A DNA stretch of 64,000 nt from Mytilus galloprovincialis (GCF_965363235.1 NC_134838.1:2485001-2549000); one strand, 5' to 3'. Positions 21,964 to 33,405 are shown, counted from the first letter of the stretch. Made by a program: numbers and translations. Notes: generated by a model not told the origin, from the sequence alone.

Positions 21964-24900
21964 CTTTAAAAAGAGATTTAACAAACAAGTTGAAACAGTT
22001 TTAAGCCTTCCTTTTGTTAATTTTACTACATCTATGCTGATTTACAAAACAACTACACGAGAAAATCTAAATACAAGTGAAAACACATATATATTGAAAC
22101 AATTTGTCAAGTGACATTTTTAAAATTCAATGTTTTGGAGTTTAGTATGACGTCCATTATCACTGAACTAGTATACATATTTGTTTAGGGGCTAGCCGAA
22201 GCACGCCTCCGGTGCTGGCCGGCAGTTTCTCGCTGCATTGAAGACCATTTAGTGGCCTTCGGCAGTTGTCTGCTTTTTGGTCTGGTTGTTGTCTCTTTGA
22301 CACATTCCTCATTTCAATTCTCAATTTCATATTTCCTTTTTTTTTTTTTACTTTTCGTCGAAAGGGGATTGTGCGGCAAAATGCTTACATTTCTGAGATC
22401 GTTCCGAGTTTTTGGTAGGATTCGTGTTGCACAGTTTTAACTTTCTATGTATTATACTTTCGACTGCTTGTATTTTGTCATAGCATTGTCAGTCCCTCTT
22501 CTGCATATGAGTGATCAAAGTTGATACTTCCGCAATATGTATTCTTATGTAGATAGGTTTCAATATGACGTAGTTTGAATTTGAAATTCAGTTATTTCTA
22601 ATTTCTAATGGCCGCTAGTTTGGAGGGGTGAATGGTGAATTGTCCATTATGACGAAACAAATTAAAATATGAGGTATACACAATTCTAAGAAGAGATCCT
22701 TATTAAATCAATCAAGTTGGTTTCTGCTGACTTGTGGTTGTAAAATAAAACATCAAAATGACCACATAAGGGAAGTAACTGCTGCATAATTGTGCCAATC
22801 GATACCTATCTAGTATTAGGCAGCAACCATTTGATTTTCTGGGGGGGGCTATGGTTTTTTTTTCTGGACAAATTTTTTTTTTCGCCTGTGGCGAAAAACA
22901 ATCTATTTTTTTCGCGACAAGTCAAAAACAATTTTTTTCTTTCAATTTTAGCATTACATATAGTGGCAGCTGAGGGTGAAACAAACAATTTTTTTTTCTC
23001 AGAATCAAAAACAAATTATTTTTTTCTCCAAAAACTGGAAACAAACTTTTTTTTCCAAAAAAAACCATAGCCCCCCCCAGAAAATCAAATGGTTGCTGCC
23101 TTAATAGAAGAGATACTGATGTAGTTTACTTACTTACATGCTGCTTCAGGTTGGAATTATTGTTATCCTTCACTTCAAACATTTGAGAGATTGCTTGATT
23201 CTGTAAACAGGGGAAAATTATAATTCAAGCTATATATATGATATTTATATCTTTCATATATACTTGAACACACCCGTGATATCGCGGGTCCGTGACTGAA
23301 TTAAAGTATATAACTATGCGCAAGCCTTATTTTAGTATTAGTATTGTCATCTGATAAAGTCATGCCGATTATAAGATACACAGTTTTCTCTGCTTTCAAA
23401 TCGTTCTGTTTGAACACGTCGAACTGGAACTTATCAATTATTGGTAATATTAATTATTTGGAAAACAAAAGGTCCAGGAATGGAGTATTTTTTAATCAAC
23501 AGCATTGTCCTATATTAGTTATAAATAAAGTTGAATTCTTTGATTCGCTGTTTTACGTCATGCCCGCTAACAAATTGAAAACTGTACCTATACGCCTTAT
23601 TTTTAGTCCAGATTTTTAGTATTGTTATCTTAGAAAGTCTTACTGATTAAAATACTACAGTAGGTAACAATTTGACAATTTAGTAGTGTCAATCCTGTGA
23701 TTATGACCCGTGTATATAGCATATTAATCCTGAATACACCGTTTGGTGGTGTGCCTGTCAGATGCGGAACGTACAGATAAGGTAATATGTAACAGGTGAA
23801 TATACTATTGGTATCGGTATCGGACTCGACTCGGAACTTCTTAATTATTGGCAATATTAATTACGTGGAAAACAAAAGGGCCTTGAGTGGTGTAATTTTT
23901 AATCTACACCTTTGTACTATATTAGTTATATATAAATTTGAATTCTTTGATTCGTCGTTATTACGTGATGACGGCTGACAAATTGGACCTCGTAATATAT
24001 TATAGATGTGTCATTTCACCTTATTGACAGTTAAAACTAGTTATTCTACATCATAAGTATTCAAACAGTATGGTTGAAATAGAGCTTTTCTACACTCGGA
24101 ATTCTAACATAACAGATCTGCATTAAGTATTTATTTATGTTTTGCTCCGTTTAAGAGGTCTCGCTGTGACTATGAGATGAAGCAGTAATTTAAGTGCTGC
24201 CCCTTAGCTTTTGAGTGAAGGTTGCTGATGTATTCATTAAGTGTCATGGATTGATAACCAAAACCTATATGTACCAATTCAGTAAACGATACATAATATA
24301 AAAAAAGAAGATGTGGTATGATTGCCAATGAGACAACTCTCCACAAGAGACCAAAATGACACAGAAATTAACAATACAAGATCATTATTGAATTTCATCC
24401 GCTATTTTTGGATGTGTCTATTACTTTTCTCTGTTCTTCGCAGTTATTTCTTGCACACTCTAATTCTTATAGTCATACGTGTGTAAACTAACATTGTCAA
24501 AATTGTCAAAACTGTTGAATATGTGTGTATAACAATGGAAACTGCTATTTTGTGTGTTAATGTTTAAAGAAATGCTAACCTTAGTTGGTGTTTCTTGTAC
24601 CATATTCATTTTATCAGACATCGATGTTACACTATTACTCGCTACTTTTTGCTCATTTCTCGGACGCTTCCTTCGACAACATCCAGCATAACGATAGCAA
24701 CATGAACAGCCTTTACCTGCTCCTCCACCTGTGTGGTCAATCATTAAATTAGGGTCTACTTTTGGACTGCTGAAATAAAATGAGAAAGAATCTGGTCGTT
24801 CATTTCAACATTTAGTTACAATAGTTCATTACAATATTATATTATTAGAATGTATTACATTTTTGTTATATCCCTGCCATGCCCATACTAACCTATAAGT

Positions 24901-26177
24901 AAAGACATTATTTATGATTTAATAACTGCTTATTAATGCAAGGATAGATATTTCGTGCTTCCTTTATATTCGCCATTCGAAACAATCAATATGTTTTAAT
25001 CACGACAATTAAGTCCACTGATACTGACATTCTCGGCACGTACACTTGAAAGGACAAATGTCCAAATAACCAAAACAAAAATATAACGTTATTACACATA
25101 CCCAAACAACTTCCATAGAACTGCGGCTAAACAAGCCAGGAGTAAAATCACCGCTAGGACTGCTGCCAAGCCAACCATTGCAATCAACCAAACAGGTACT
25201 ACAAAAAATTCACAAAACGGATAACAACTAATCTTTGATGCATGCGGATAATATAGTTGAACATTCTCTAAATATACATGATATGGCGTCACCTTCACAT
25301 ACGTCTTTTCATGTTTACACGAATGTATGTAATTGTCAAGGACATTTAATTATGACAATGTTAGCACTGTCAAAAGTGATAACGGAATGACAAATTTCAA
25401 AATATCTTAAAAAAATATTTCTGACATCATTTAGAGGAATCTTGTATTTAGACGTCTGGATAGAAAGCAACAGCACCCTGTCTACTCTGAATTCTTCTTT
25501 CTGTTGAAGGTTACGCATCTAGTGAACACGGAGCAGATTTCAGTTTTAAAGTCCCCATGACCTTACAAACTCAGAAGGACGTTGATGTCCTATTTTTTTC
25601 TAGTAAAAACAACTAAACTTTATTCATTGACCTCAAATATTTTTGGCTGCTCAGATTGGAACTAAAAGAAATATTTTTAAGAATTGCATAAGTTTCTTTT
25701 AGTTGCACCATTAAATGAGTCGCGTTGTGCGTATTAAGTTGCAAGGGTGTATCCACATTTGCATTCAGAGCGGAAATTTTAATCATGTGACAGTTTGCAT
25801 TCAACCAGTTATTTGAACATTTGTGTTTTGTGTCATTGAACCTTGTATGGAATGTTATATGTTTGGTTGAACCTGTTAATAAGGACATAATTAAAGAAAA
25901 TCATGACAAGAATTTTTTTTTTTTACATGACCTTATTTGTAAATAAAATACAATAAATGACTGTACTTTCATCTTGGTTATTGGTGATATCTAACCAATA
26001 CTGGTTGGCTGAGTTTATTAGCGAACATTCAGGAAGTGGGCTTGACCATTGTCCATTGTAACAGCCGATCTGTGGACTACCATTGATTTTGTATCCAGTA
26101 TTACAGGTATAAGTGGCCACATCGTTAACAACCTCGCTGGTGCCACCTGATATAGCTGGCGGGTGTGGACAACTCAT
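21748..26177 (-). CDS. Gene B: sushi-domain single-pass membrane protein
   Basis: Five minus-strand exons: 25967-26177 (donor uncertain), 25102-25198, 24580-24769, 23138-23200 and 21748-21963. The protein is about 258 residues. It has one sushi domain (Cys 3, 25, 39, 51; Trp 44), a membrane segment PVWLIAMVGLAAVLAVILLL, and a cysteine-rich juxtamembrane exon (GKGCSCCYRYAGCCRRKR). A 21-codon micro-exon follows, then a basic terminal exon ending WLPHTHDIRNINTSTK. Exons 2-5 join in frame with good consensus sites. The exon 1 donor is unresolved: only GTACAG at 25961-25966 gives the required phase 1. The membrane exon is the same length (97 nt) as that of gene C and the two align closely. Gene A follows downstream. 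No signal peptide is visible, and function is not known. Confidence 0.68.
22140..22335 (-). repeat. R2 copy in gene B intron
   Basis: Read on the plus strand it has TTGGAGTTTAGTATGACGTC, GAACTAGTATACATATTTG, GCACGCCTCCGGTGCTGGCC, TCTCGCTGCATTGAAGACC and TTGTTGTCTCTTTGACACAT, the reverse of R2 at 62815-63015. Confidence 0.7.
22819..23100. mobile_element. Harbinger-like MITE in gene B intron
   Basis: Terminal inverted repeats of about 45 bp: left GGCAGCAACCATTTGATTTT, right AAAATCAAATGGTTGCTGCC. They are flanked by a perfect TTA duplication (22816-22818 and 23101-23103). A 3-bp TTA/TAA target duplication is typical of PIF/Harbinger elements. The interior is poly(T)-rich with a small TTCGCCTGTGGCGAAAAAC hairpin. 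The open frames crossing it are artefacts of the T-runs. It ends only 37 bases from gene B exon 4. Confidence 0.8.
23138..23200 (-). CDS. Gene B exon 4: 21-codon micro-exon
   Basis: Acceptor CCCTGTTTACAG and donor GTAAGTAAG enclose exactly 63 nt, read as NQAISQMFEVKDNNNSNLKQ-H. It is phase 0 at both ends, so it could be included or skipped without changing the frame. It was found only from its splice sites; genes A and C show no counterpart. Confidence 0.6.
23370..24000 (+). repeat. Diverged direct duplication in gene B intron
   Basis: A block of about 165 bp occurs twice, at about 23430-23600 and 23835-24000. Both have AACTT..TTAATTATTGG(C/T)AATATTAATTA, GGAAAACAAAAGG, CTATATTAGTTATA and TTGAATTCTTTGATTCG. 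The copies are clearly diverged. It may be part of a dispersed element beginning near 23270 (CACCCGTGATATCGCGGGTC). Confidence 0.6.
24303..24385 (+). repeat. R1 5' fragment in gene B intron
   Basis: AGAAGATGTGGTATGATTGC followed by CAATGAGACAACTCTCCACA and ACACAGAAATTAACAA: a well-preserved but truncated R1 start. Confidence 0.85.
24580..24769 (-). CDS. Gene B exon 3: cysteine-rich juxtamembrane segment
   Basis: Acceptor ATTTTATTTCAG precedes CAGTCCAAAAG; entry phase 2 completes a Gly codon (GG+C). It encodes SPKVDPNLMIDHTGGGAGKG, then CSCCYRYAGCCRRKR and a polar segment ending ETPTK before donor GTTAGC. The acceptor is a tandem NAGNAG (CAGCAG), so one Ser can be gained or lost. Six cysteines in eleven residues suggest lipid anchoring or metal binding (inference). 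Confidence 0.72.
25102..25198 (-). CDS. Gene B exon 2: transmembrane segment
   Basis: 97 nt between acceptor TTTTTTGTAG and donor GTATGT. It encodes PVWLIAMVGLAAVLAVILLL plus ACLAAVLWKLF. Length, phases (1 in, 2 out) and sequence align with gene C exon 2 (PLWLLIILGAVGVCAALLFL). The other two frames also stay open over this stretch but are not membrane-like. Confidence 0.8.
25199..25966. other. Gene B intron 1, no further exon supported
   Basis: AT-rich, with a 91-codon minus-strand open frame at 25613-25888 that starts with ATG but has no recognisable domain and no fitting splice sites. An extra exon here would solve the uncertain donor of exon 1, but none was found. Confidence 0.4.
25967..26177 (-). 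CDS. Gene B exon 1: sushi (CCP) domain
   Basis: Starts MSCPHPPAISGGTSEVVNDV and carries four cysteines plus GYKINGSP and NGQWSSPLPEC, a textbook CCP pattern in 51 residues. As in gene A, Met lies two residues before the first Cys. The tail CSLINSANQYW aligns with gene A CSLSFLSN. The 3' limit given uses GTACAG as donor; GTATTG and GTTAGA just upstream give the wrong phase for the membrane exon. A possible acceptor GACTAG lies just before the ATG, so this may be internal. Confidence 0.65.
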
Positions 26178-26540
26178 CGTGACTAGTCAGCTTATCTAAA
26201 AGTATGTTGTACTGTCTGTAAAACGTTACAAATAAACATGTTTAATTATTATATATATCATACTTGTAACTTAATGAGGAGGCCTTTCTATATATTCGTG
26301 TTTTGCATATTATATTTTTACTTTAATTGTTTGTTGGTTACTTTAAGTCATATAGCATATTTTTTTGGGGGGGTGGGGGAGGGGGGGGTTGAAATGTCCT
26401 TCTTTTTTTTTTTTAATCTGAAAACACCCTAAATTCCGCATATTTGACTTTCATCCTTTTTGAGGGTTGAATTAACTATCTTTCACACATATTATGAGAT
26501 ATAAAAATCGAGATATTGATCAAAAAGCATCTTTATTTTA
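26178..26540. other. Upstream flank of gene B, no exon found
   Basis: AT-rich with a G-rich run at 26367-26389 (G7-T-G5-A-G8) and a T12 run. A signal-peptide exon for gene B might lie here or further up, but I could not identify one. Confidence 0.4.
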
Positions 26541-27333
26541 ACTCACCTGGCCCAAAGGGCCAAGTGAGCTTTTCCCATCACTTTGCGTCCGGCGTCCGTC
26601 GTCCGTCGTCCGTCGTTCGTCGTCGTTAACTTTTACAAAAATCTTCTCCTCTGAAACTACTGGGCCAAATTAAACCAAACTTGGCCACAATAATCATTGG
26701 GGTATCTAGTTTAAAAAATGTGTGGCGTGACCCGGCCAACCAACCAAGATGGCCCCCATGGCTAAAAATAGAACATAGGGGTAAAATGCAGTTTTTGGCT
26801 TATAACTCAAAAACCAAAGCATTTAGAGCAAATCTGACATTGGTTAAAATTGTTTATCAGGTCAAAATCTATCTGCCCTGAAATTTTCAGATGAATTGGA
26901 CAACCCGTTGTTGGGTTGCTGCCCCTAAATTGGTAATTTTAAGGAAATTTTACTGTTTTGGGTTATTATCTTGAATATTATTATAGATAAAGATAAACTT
27001 TAAACAGCAATAATGTACAGCAAAGTAAGATTTACAAATAAGTCAACATGACTGAAATGGTCAATTGACCCCCTAAGGAGTTATTGTCCTTTATAGTCAA
27101 TTTTTAACAATTTTTATAAAATTTGTAAATTTTTACTAACATTTTCCACTGAAACTACTGGGCAAAGTTCATTATAGATAGAGATAACTGTATGCAGCAA
27201 GAATGTTCAGTAAAGTAAGACGTACAAACACATCACATCACCAAAACACAATTTTGTCATGAATCCATCTGCTTCCTTTGTTTAATATTCACATAGACCA
27301 AGGTGAGCGACACAGGCTCTTTAGAGCCTCTAG
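26541..27333. mobile_element. Rolling-circle-like (Helitron/HINE-type) non-autonomous element
   Basis: The 5' end is a hairpin, CTCACCTGGCCC-AAA-GGGCCAAGTGAG, followed by a microsatellite of GTCCGTC units. The 3' end has GGTGAG (inverse of the starting CTCACC), a hairpin AGGCTC-TTTA-GAGCCT and then CTAG, fitting the CTRR terminus of Helitrons. The body contains two related blocks (TCTGAAACTACTGGGCCAAA and CACTGAAACTACTGGGCAAA). I recognise it as a dispersed bivalve repeat; assignment to the Helitron/HINE class is an inference from structure. Confidence 0.65.
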
Positions 27334-28319
27334 TTTGTTTTTAAAGTAAATTTTATTCTTTCAGCACTTTTGAAATTGGCCCTTTTGTGATGTATGGAAT
27401 TATGGAGTGCATATTAATTTAAACAAAAAAAGATACTTACAGTTTTACGAATATGGAGACTGTTTGTTAATCGTTTATGATATGATTAATTCGCACACTG
27501 AAAGTTTTCTATATTTTGAACATCCTGTTCATTTTACTCCTTGTAAGGGTTTGAAATAAAAAAAAATGTTTCAGGTTTTAAATAATATTTTCGTTTTTAA
27601 ATTAATTTCATATTATTTTTGACATTTGGACTCTGATTGCGTTTATAATATCCAGTTGAATTAACCGTAAAATTTTAACTTACTATCTCCTATTTTGGTT
27701 TCAAATGAGAATCTGCAAATTCGTTAAAATTAAAGATTTTACGTAAAATGTCTTAGTGTCTTTTTCTTTAATACTATAATAATTTCTCTGTATTTGTACG
27801 TATACAGTTATATGTCCAACATGGAAACGCCTTTAGCTCGTTATGGCCATGAAATAGTCATTTTGTTAGTTTCGTTAGTGGTATTTTTAAATTTTACAAT
27901 ATACTGAATTGAAATACGAAAATCGTTTTTTAAATGTTCAAAGACATGGAAATTGTATCTTTATCTTCTTTTGCTAATTTGAAGCTACGTATTTGCTTAA
28001 TAACTACTGCATGAAATTGTTTTTCATGGTTAATGTTTCCTTTTGATCCCATAGAATTTAATCTAGTCATATATTGCACGGTCATGTTGTCTGATGCATA
28101 CACATTATTTTGCCTATTATTTAAAGGACAATCGAGGTTAAAGATGATTCAGTAAAAACGGCAAAGTTCCTTTTGTTGTGCTCAACTACTAAAATTCAGA
28201 TACAATAACATTTAAAATATACATTATTGTCCCGCTAAACTTTGACACTCTTGATTCAAGGAACTAATTGGAAAATTATTTAATGTAAAATTAAACACAA
28301 TAACAGATATCTACATATA
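27334..28319. other. No gene recognised
   Basis: AT-rich sequence between the rolling-circle-like element and the palindromic element. No splice-flanked open segment or known repeat could be supported. Confidence 0.4.
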
Positions 28320-28762
28320 GAATGAAATTCAAAACAGTGTGGCTGTGGCCATTGATTGACACATTAAATTCATCCATTGACTGGGACAATTTAGGTGAAC
28401 GTTTGTATGTAACGACCACTGCTTACTATGTACTTTTTAAAGAAACTTAAACTATGGGGTCACCAAAGGTTCTCAACACCTTAATAAAGTAATTCGAAAA
28501 ATTAATGAGAAATAACACGATGTTTTGATTTATATCAATTATATAAATCAAAACATAAAGGTTATTCCTGATTGATTTTTCGAATTATTTTATAATTAAA
28601 GGCGTTAAGAAACCTTTGGTGACCCCACAGTTTAAATGTCTATCGTAGGTACGTCGTGAACAGTGGTCGTTACAAACAAACGTTCACGTAAATTGTCCCA
28701 GTCAATGGATGAATTTAATGTGTCAATCAATGGCCACAGCCACACTGTTTTGAATTTCATTC
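28320..28762. mobile_element. 443-bp palindromic (fold-back) element, copy 2
   Basis: Nearly identical to 12487-12930, with the same ends GAATGAAATTC and GAATTTCATTC and TA on both sides. Differences are a handful of substitutions and one or two single-base indels (for example CAAAACATAAAGG against CAAAACTTAAAAGG at the centre). Two copies in one window suggest recent activity. Confidence 0.85.
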
Positions 28763-29519
28763 TAATACTTTTTTTAAAAGTTTCCCACAGTTCAAACGTT
28801 GTAGTTGAAAGAACCATGACATGCAAATTGTGGTAATCTTGTACCAGCTATAATATCAGAAAAAAGAAAGGATATGGCGTCTCCATTCATGACACGCGTT
28901 CAGTACATGCACAGCAAAAACTCACAAAAAGGACAGATTATTTAGAAAGAATATTTGAATAATAAACATATTTATTTCATATATTTGTATCTTAAACTGC
29001 GGTATAGTTATGTCATATTTGATATTCAGTCAGGAATGGTGCGTTTATTAGTACATAAAGCACCAAGTGGTTGTTTTCTGTTATTAAAAATGTTGTATCA
29101 TCATGAATCATCCATGCATATACATACTTTTAATTCTTCTTTAAACTTTATACCTACTACAAGTTATACGTATGTTGAATCTATTTTAGATCTAAAATAA
29201 TTTCTAGTGAACTTCTTTTTTACTTTTGCTTTGGATCCAATTTTGCAGATTGTTGGCCAACTGTTTGTATTCGTTTCCAATCTGTATAGACTTTCCTGTT
29301 CTTCTGAAACGTCATAATGTCGAGCAGGTACTTGTACCAAGAAGCCTTTCTAACAGTAACAACGTAATCTAATACACTAATACAGCAAATACAAAATCAA
29401 CAACGTAAAGCTTTAATTATCTACCGAACCATCAACTACTTTAAAATGTTAAATATGTCCCCTGAATAATAAGAAGGCTACGCTCAATGAAATTGATGAA
29501 ACTTAAGCGCCAAATACCA
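28763..29519. other. No gene recognised
   Basis: Unassigned AT-rich sequence. An 81-codon plus-strand open frame at 28955-29200 has no recognisable features. From about 29480 the sequence grades into the satellite. Confidence 0.4.
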
Positions 29520-31068
29520 ACATGAACTACTTCAGCAGAGAACAGATGAAACGCCGATATAAACTACTTCAGCACATCACAGATGATAGGTCAACGCCAA
29601 CATTTCAGCACAGAACAGATGATAGGTCAACGCCAACTACCTCAGAACAGAACAGATGATAGGTCAACGCCAACTACTTCAGCATAGAATAGATGATAGG
29701 CCAACGCCAATTACTTCAGCATAGAACAGGTAAGGGGCCAACGTCAACTACCTCAGCAATGCACATGTGAAATGTAAACACGAACTACCTCAGCACAGAA
29801 CAGGTAATGGGCCAACGTTAACTACCTCAGCAGTGCACAGGTGAAACGTAAACATGAACTACTTCAGTACAAAACAGATGATTGGTCAACGTTAACTACC
29901 TCAGCAGTGCACAGGTGAAACGTAAACATGAACTACTTCAGTACAAAACAGATGATTGGTCAACGTTAACTACCTCAGCAGTGCACAGGTGAAACGTAAA
30001 CATGAACTACTTCAGCACAGAACAGGTAATGGGTCAACGTCAACTACCTCAGCAGTGCACAGGTGAAACGTAACATGAACTACTTCAGCACAAAACAGGT
30101 AATGGGCCAACGTCAACTACCTCAGCAGTGCACAGGTGAAATATAAACATGAACTACTTCATCACAGAACAGGTAATGGGCCAACGTTAGCTACCTCAGC
30201 AGTGCACAGGTGAAACGTAAACATGACCTACTGCAGCACAGAACAGGTAATGGACCAACGTTAACTACCTCAGCAGTGCACCTGTGAAACGTAAACATGA
30301 ACTACTTCAGCACAGAACAGGTAAGGGGACAACGTCAACTACCTCAGCAGTGCAAAGATGAAACGTAAACATGAACTACTTCAGCACAGAACAGGTAATG
30401 GGCTAACGTTAACTACCTCAGCAATGTACAGGTGAAACGTAAACATGAACTACTTCAGCTCAGAACAGGTGATGGGCCAACGTTAACTACCTTAGCAGTG
30501 CACAGGTGAAACGTAAACATGAACTACTTCAGCACAAAACAGATAATGGGCCAACGTTAACTACCTCAGCACAGAACAGGTAATGGGCCAACGTTAACTA
30601 CCTCAGCAGTGCACAGGTGAAACGTAAACATAAACTACTTCAGTACAAAACAGATGATTGGTCAACGTAAACTACCTCAGCAGAGCACAGGTGAAACGTA
30701 AACTTCAGCACAGAACAGGTTTTGAGCCCGCTTCAACTTCTTCATCTCAGTATAGGTGTTGGGCCAATTTCAGCACATAACAGGTGTTCGACCAACTTTA
30801 AAACCCTCAGCGCAGTACATGTGTTTGGCCAACGCTAAATTCTTCAGCACAGTACAGCAGGTGATGGGCCAACATCAACTACGTCAGCACGTTACTCGTG
30901 ATGGGCCAATGTCAATTATTTCAGTACGGTGCAGTCGATGGACCAACGTCAAATATATCAGCATGGTATAAGTTATAGGCCAACGTCAACATACTTTAGC
31001 ACGGTACATGTAATGGGATAACGTGAACTACTTCAGTACAGCTAGTACAGGTTATAGCCCAACGTTTC
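29520..31068. repeat. 37/74-bp satellite array
   Basis: About 40 half-units of roughly 37 bp with the core AACTAC(C/T)TCAGCA and CCAACGT. In the middle they form a 74-bp higher-order unit: AACTACCTCAGCAGTGCACA, GGTGAAACGTAAACATGAAC, TACTTCAGCACAGAACAGGT, AATGGGCCAACGTT. The central units are the most alike, while both edges are more diverged, as expected when unequal crossing-over homogenises the middle. No coding sequence. Confidence 0.88.
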
Positions 31069-32044
31069 AAAACGAAAGGTTCTATAGATTTACCTAAATA
31101 TTGCTTCCATTAATGGTGAATACAACAAATGACGAAATGTAAACATGATGAGAGTATTATAACGTTTAAAGGCAAGGCGTATTTTCAAATCACAACACTG
31201 GCCATGAAAGCCACAAAAAAACGGAGATCAGATGTGGATGCTAGCAAATCACATGTTAACTACATTCGGTATATATATGTGTATCCAGACAGATATCGAT
31301 GCCACATTAACACCTTCCCAATAATGATATAAAAAGGTACCACCGAAAGAGAAGAACTAAACGATAAAGAATACCATGTCTAAACAAACAATTCCTTTAC
31401 TTCAGCAGATAAAAGCTCACATTAACGTTTACATAACGAGTATACGTCCCCGAACGTAATCTTTAAATCTAAAAACACAAGAATGATGTCGTGTATCTGC
31501 AGCATGGTAGACAAAATATTAACTGAATGTCCTGACAACAATGACTGAATATAGTACAGTTCAAGCGCTGAAACTGGCCAAGTTCTCGCATATCTGCGTC
31601 CTCCTAAGGCTACAGCTGATTGTACTATCGGTATGTGGTGTATGCATCGCGCTGACCATTACACTCAGAAACACTGTTACAACCACCAATATTTCATTAG
31701 AGTTTCATTTTAAATGGAAAATTGACACTCGGCTACATTAATAGCTTATATATTTATTTTGCTTTGTTATTAATTTATCTGATCTGGTAGGCAAGTCATT
31801 AGTTAATGTCCCTGTGATGATATACTTTTTACTGCTATATTTTGTATGGTATTGCTTGAATACTTTTTTTAGTTCATTGTACAAGGATTCTGTTGGTTAC
31901 TTATTCGAATTTTTATGGATGAAGAAGAGGTATTTTTATTGTTCCTGCATGAGTGTGTTGCAGTTGTCTCTCTTCGTTAACTTTAAATTATAAACACGGT
32001 GAAACATTCTGGTAAATGACTAGTCTCGATCAGTTCAGTTCAGT
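31069..32044. other. No gene recognised; left flank of the triplication
   Basis: Two 66-67-codon open frames on the plus strand (31129-31332 and 31541-31741) have no domain and no splice context. The last bases, GATCAGTTCAGTTCAGT, precede the first triplication unit. Confidence 0.45.
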
Positions 32045-32774
32045 TTCTTGTATATTCCTCTATTAATTGTGGAGCACTACCCAAAGGGTATAGTTTTAGC
32101 AACTATGTACACCTTAAAACATAAGGAAACATTTAATTATATACAGATGACTGAATTTTGTGATAATAATAAATATACTAAATAATAAATATCATAGTTA
32201 ATTCATAGGATTGTCATCATACATTTTTAAAAAATATATAATAATTCATATGTGCTGGGGTGTAAGAAAACGTTAGGTAACAACTGCATATATTTACAAA
32301 TAAGAATTAAAATGGTCTCAAATTAAACTTACTTATAATTATTAGTTATTAAGAGTGCTATACATACATCGGAATCTACAATGAAAAGGTTATTTTATAA
32401 GACTTATGTAAAAGGGTTGGGGTTTGAGAAAAAATAAGCTATAATATTAAAATAATTTTTCTTCACAGCTTAATTTACTATAAGGAGATCTTGTCATTAT
32501 TCTTTAAATTATAACTGTTATCTTAAAACATTTAAAAAGAGCAGATTTATTTTAAGATCTTATAAGTAATAAAATAGTAAGATGATATACTATTAGTAAG
32601 GAACTATTTTATTTTTAAAAGGTTTTCTTATACTGTACTTGTGATCAAGTTTTTTTTTATCCTTTTCGTGCGCAGCAAGTGCATCTCATAACACATATTT
32701 CTAGCCTGTCCCAAGTCAGGAGCCTCTGGCCTTTGTTAGTCTTGTATTATTTTAATTTTAATTTCTTGTGTACA

Positions 32775-32967
32775 ATTTGGAAATTAGTATGGCGTTCATT
32801 ATCACCGGACTAGTATATATTTGTTTAGGGGCCAGCTGAAGGACGCCTCCGGGTGCGGGAATTTCTCGCTACATTGAAGACCTGTTGGTGACCTTCTGCT
32901 GTTGTTTTTTATTTGGTCGGGTTGTTGTCTCTTTGACACATTCCCCATTTCCATTCTCAATTTTATT
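32775..32967 (-). repeat. R2 copy in unit 1
   Basis: Reads on the plus strand as GGAAATTAGTATGGCGTTCA, GACTAGTATATATTTGTTTA, GGACGCCTCCGGGTGCGGGA and TTGTTGTCTCTTTGACACAT. It directly abuts the LINE fragment, so the long minus-strand frame reads from LINE into R2 and ends there. Confidence 0.8.
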
Positions 32968-33405
32968 AGAGTTTCAATGTTTTCATACACAGTTGAGTTG
33001 TCCTTGCTAGTACAGTCCATTATGAGCTGCAGTAAATTCCCTTGTTGTATGATATTCTTGTATGTTGAGGTATCAATTTCATCCATTGTCTGTTCGATTT
33101 TTGAGCAATACTTAGATCTTATTTGCTCTAATTCTTTGCAGTGTAGAATAAAATGTTCTAGATCTTCATTTCCCTGTTCACAGATTGTACACATCGGGTT
33201 AACTTTTGGATCGAACTTAGCTTTTTTGGCTTGGAATATGTACGTTTGAGTACTTATTCTTGCTTTTATTTCTCCTGCCTTTACATCTTTACTATTGTTT
33301 TCACACTTTTCCATATATAATGAGCTTCATTTAATGGATCACCCAGACGCATTATGAATATACTTTGATTTGTAAAATTCAAGCGTCTGAATAACCGAGA
33401 CTAGT
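32968..33405 (-). pseudogene. LINE reverse-transcriptase C-terminal fragment, unit 1
   Basis: The minus strand encodes GEIKARISTQTYIFQAKKAK, then a zf-RVT-like cluster CTICEQGNEDLEHFILHC (C-x2-C-x8-H-x4-C) and a helical tail. Upstream, in another frame, is MRLGDPLNEAHYIWKSVK, clearly the same protein continued, so there is a frameshift near 33290. The frame opens only a few codons before 33385. It is a dead 3' end of a LINE ORF2, unrelated in sequence to that at 3587-4369. The frameshift is shared by all three units and so predates the triplication. The 170-codon open frame (32802-33314) fuses this remnant to R2 sequence. Confidence 0.78.

Noticed and set aside
22792-23070. 92-codon frame rich in Phe
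   Set aside because: Created by poly(T) runs inside a MITE with defined inverted repeats and TTA duplication.
29520-31068. CRISPR-like regular repeats
   Set aside because: The genome is eukaryotic, the whole unit including the spacers repeats, and the array shows higher-order satellite structure.
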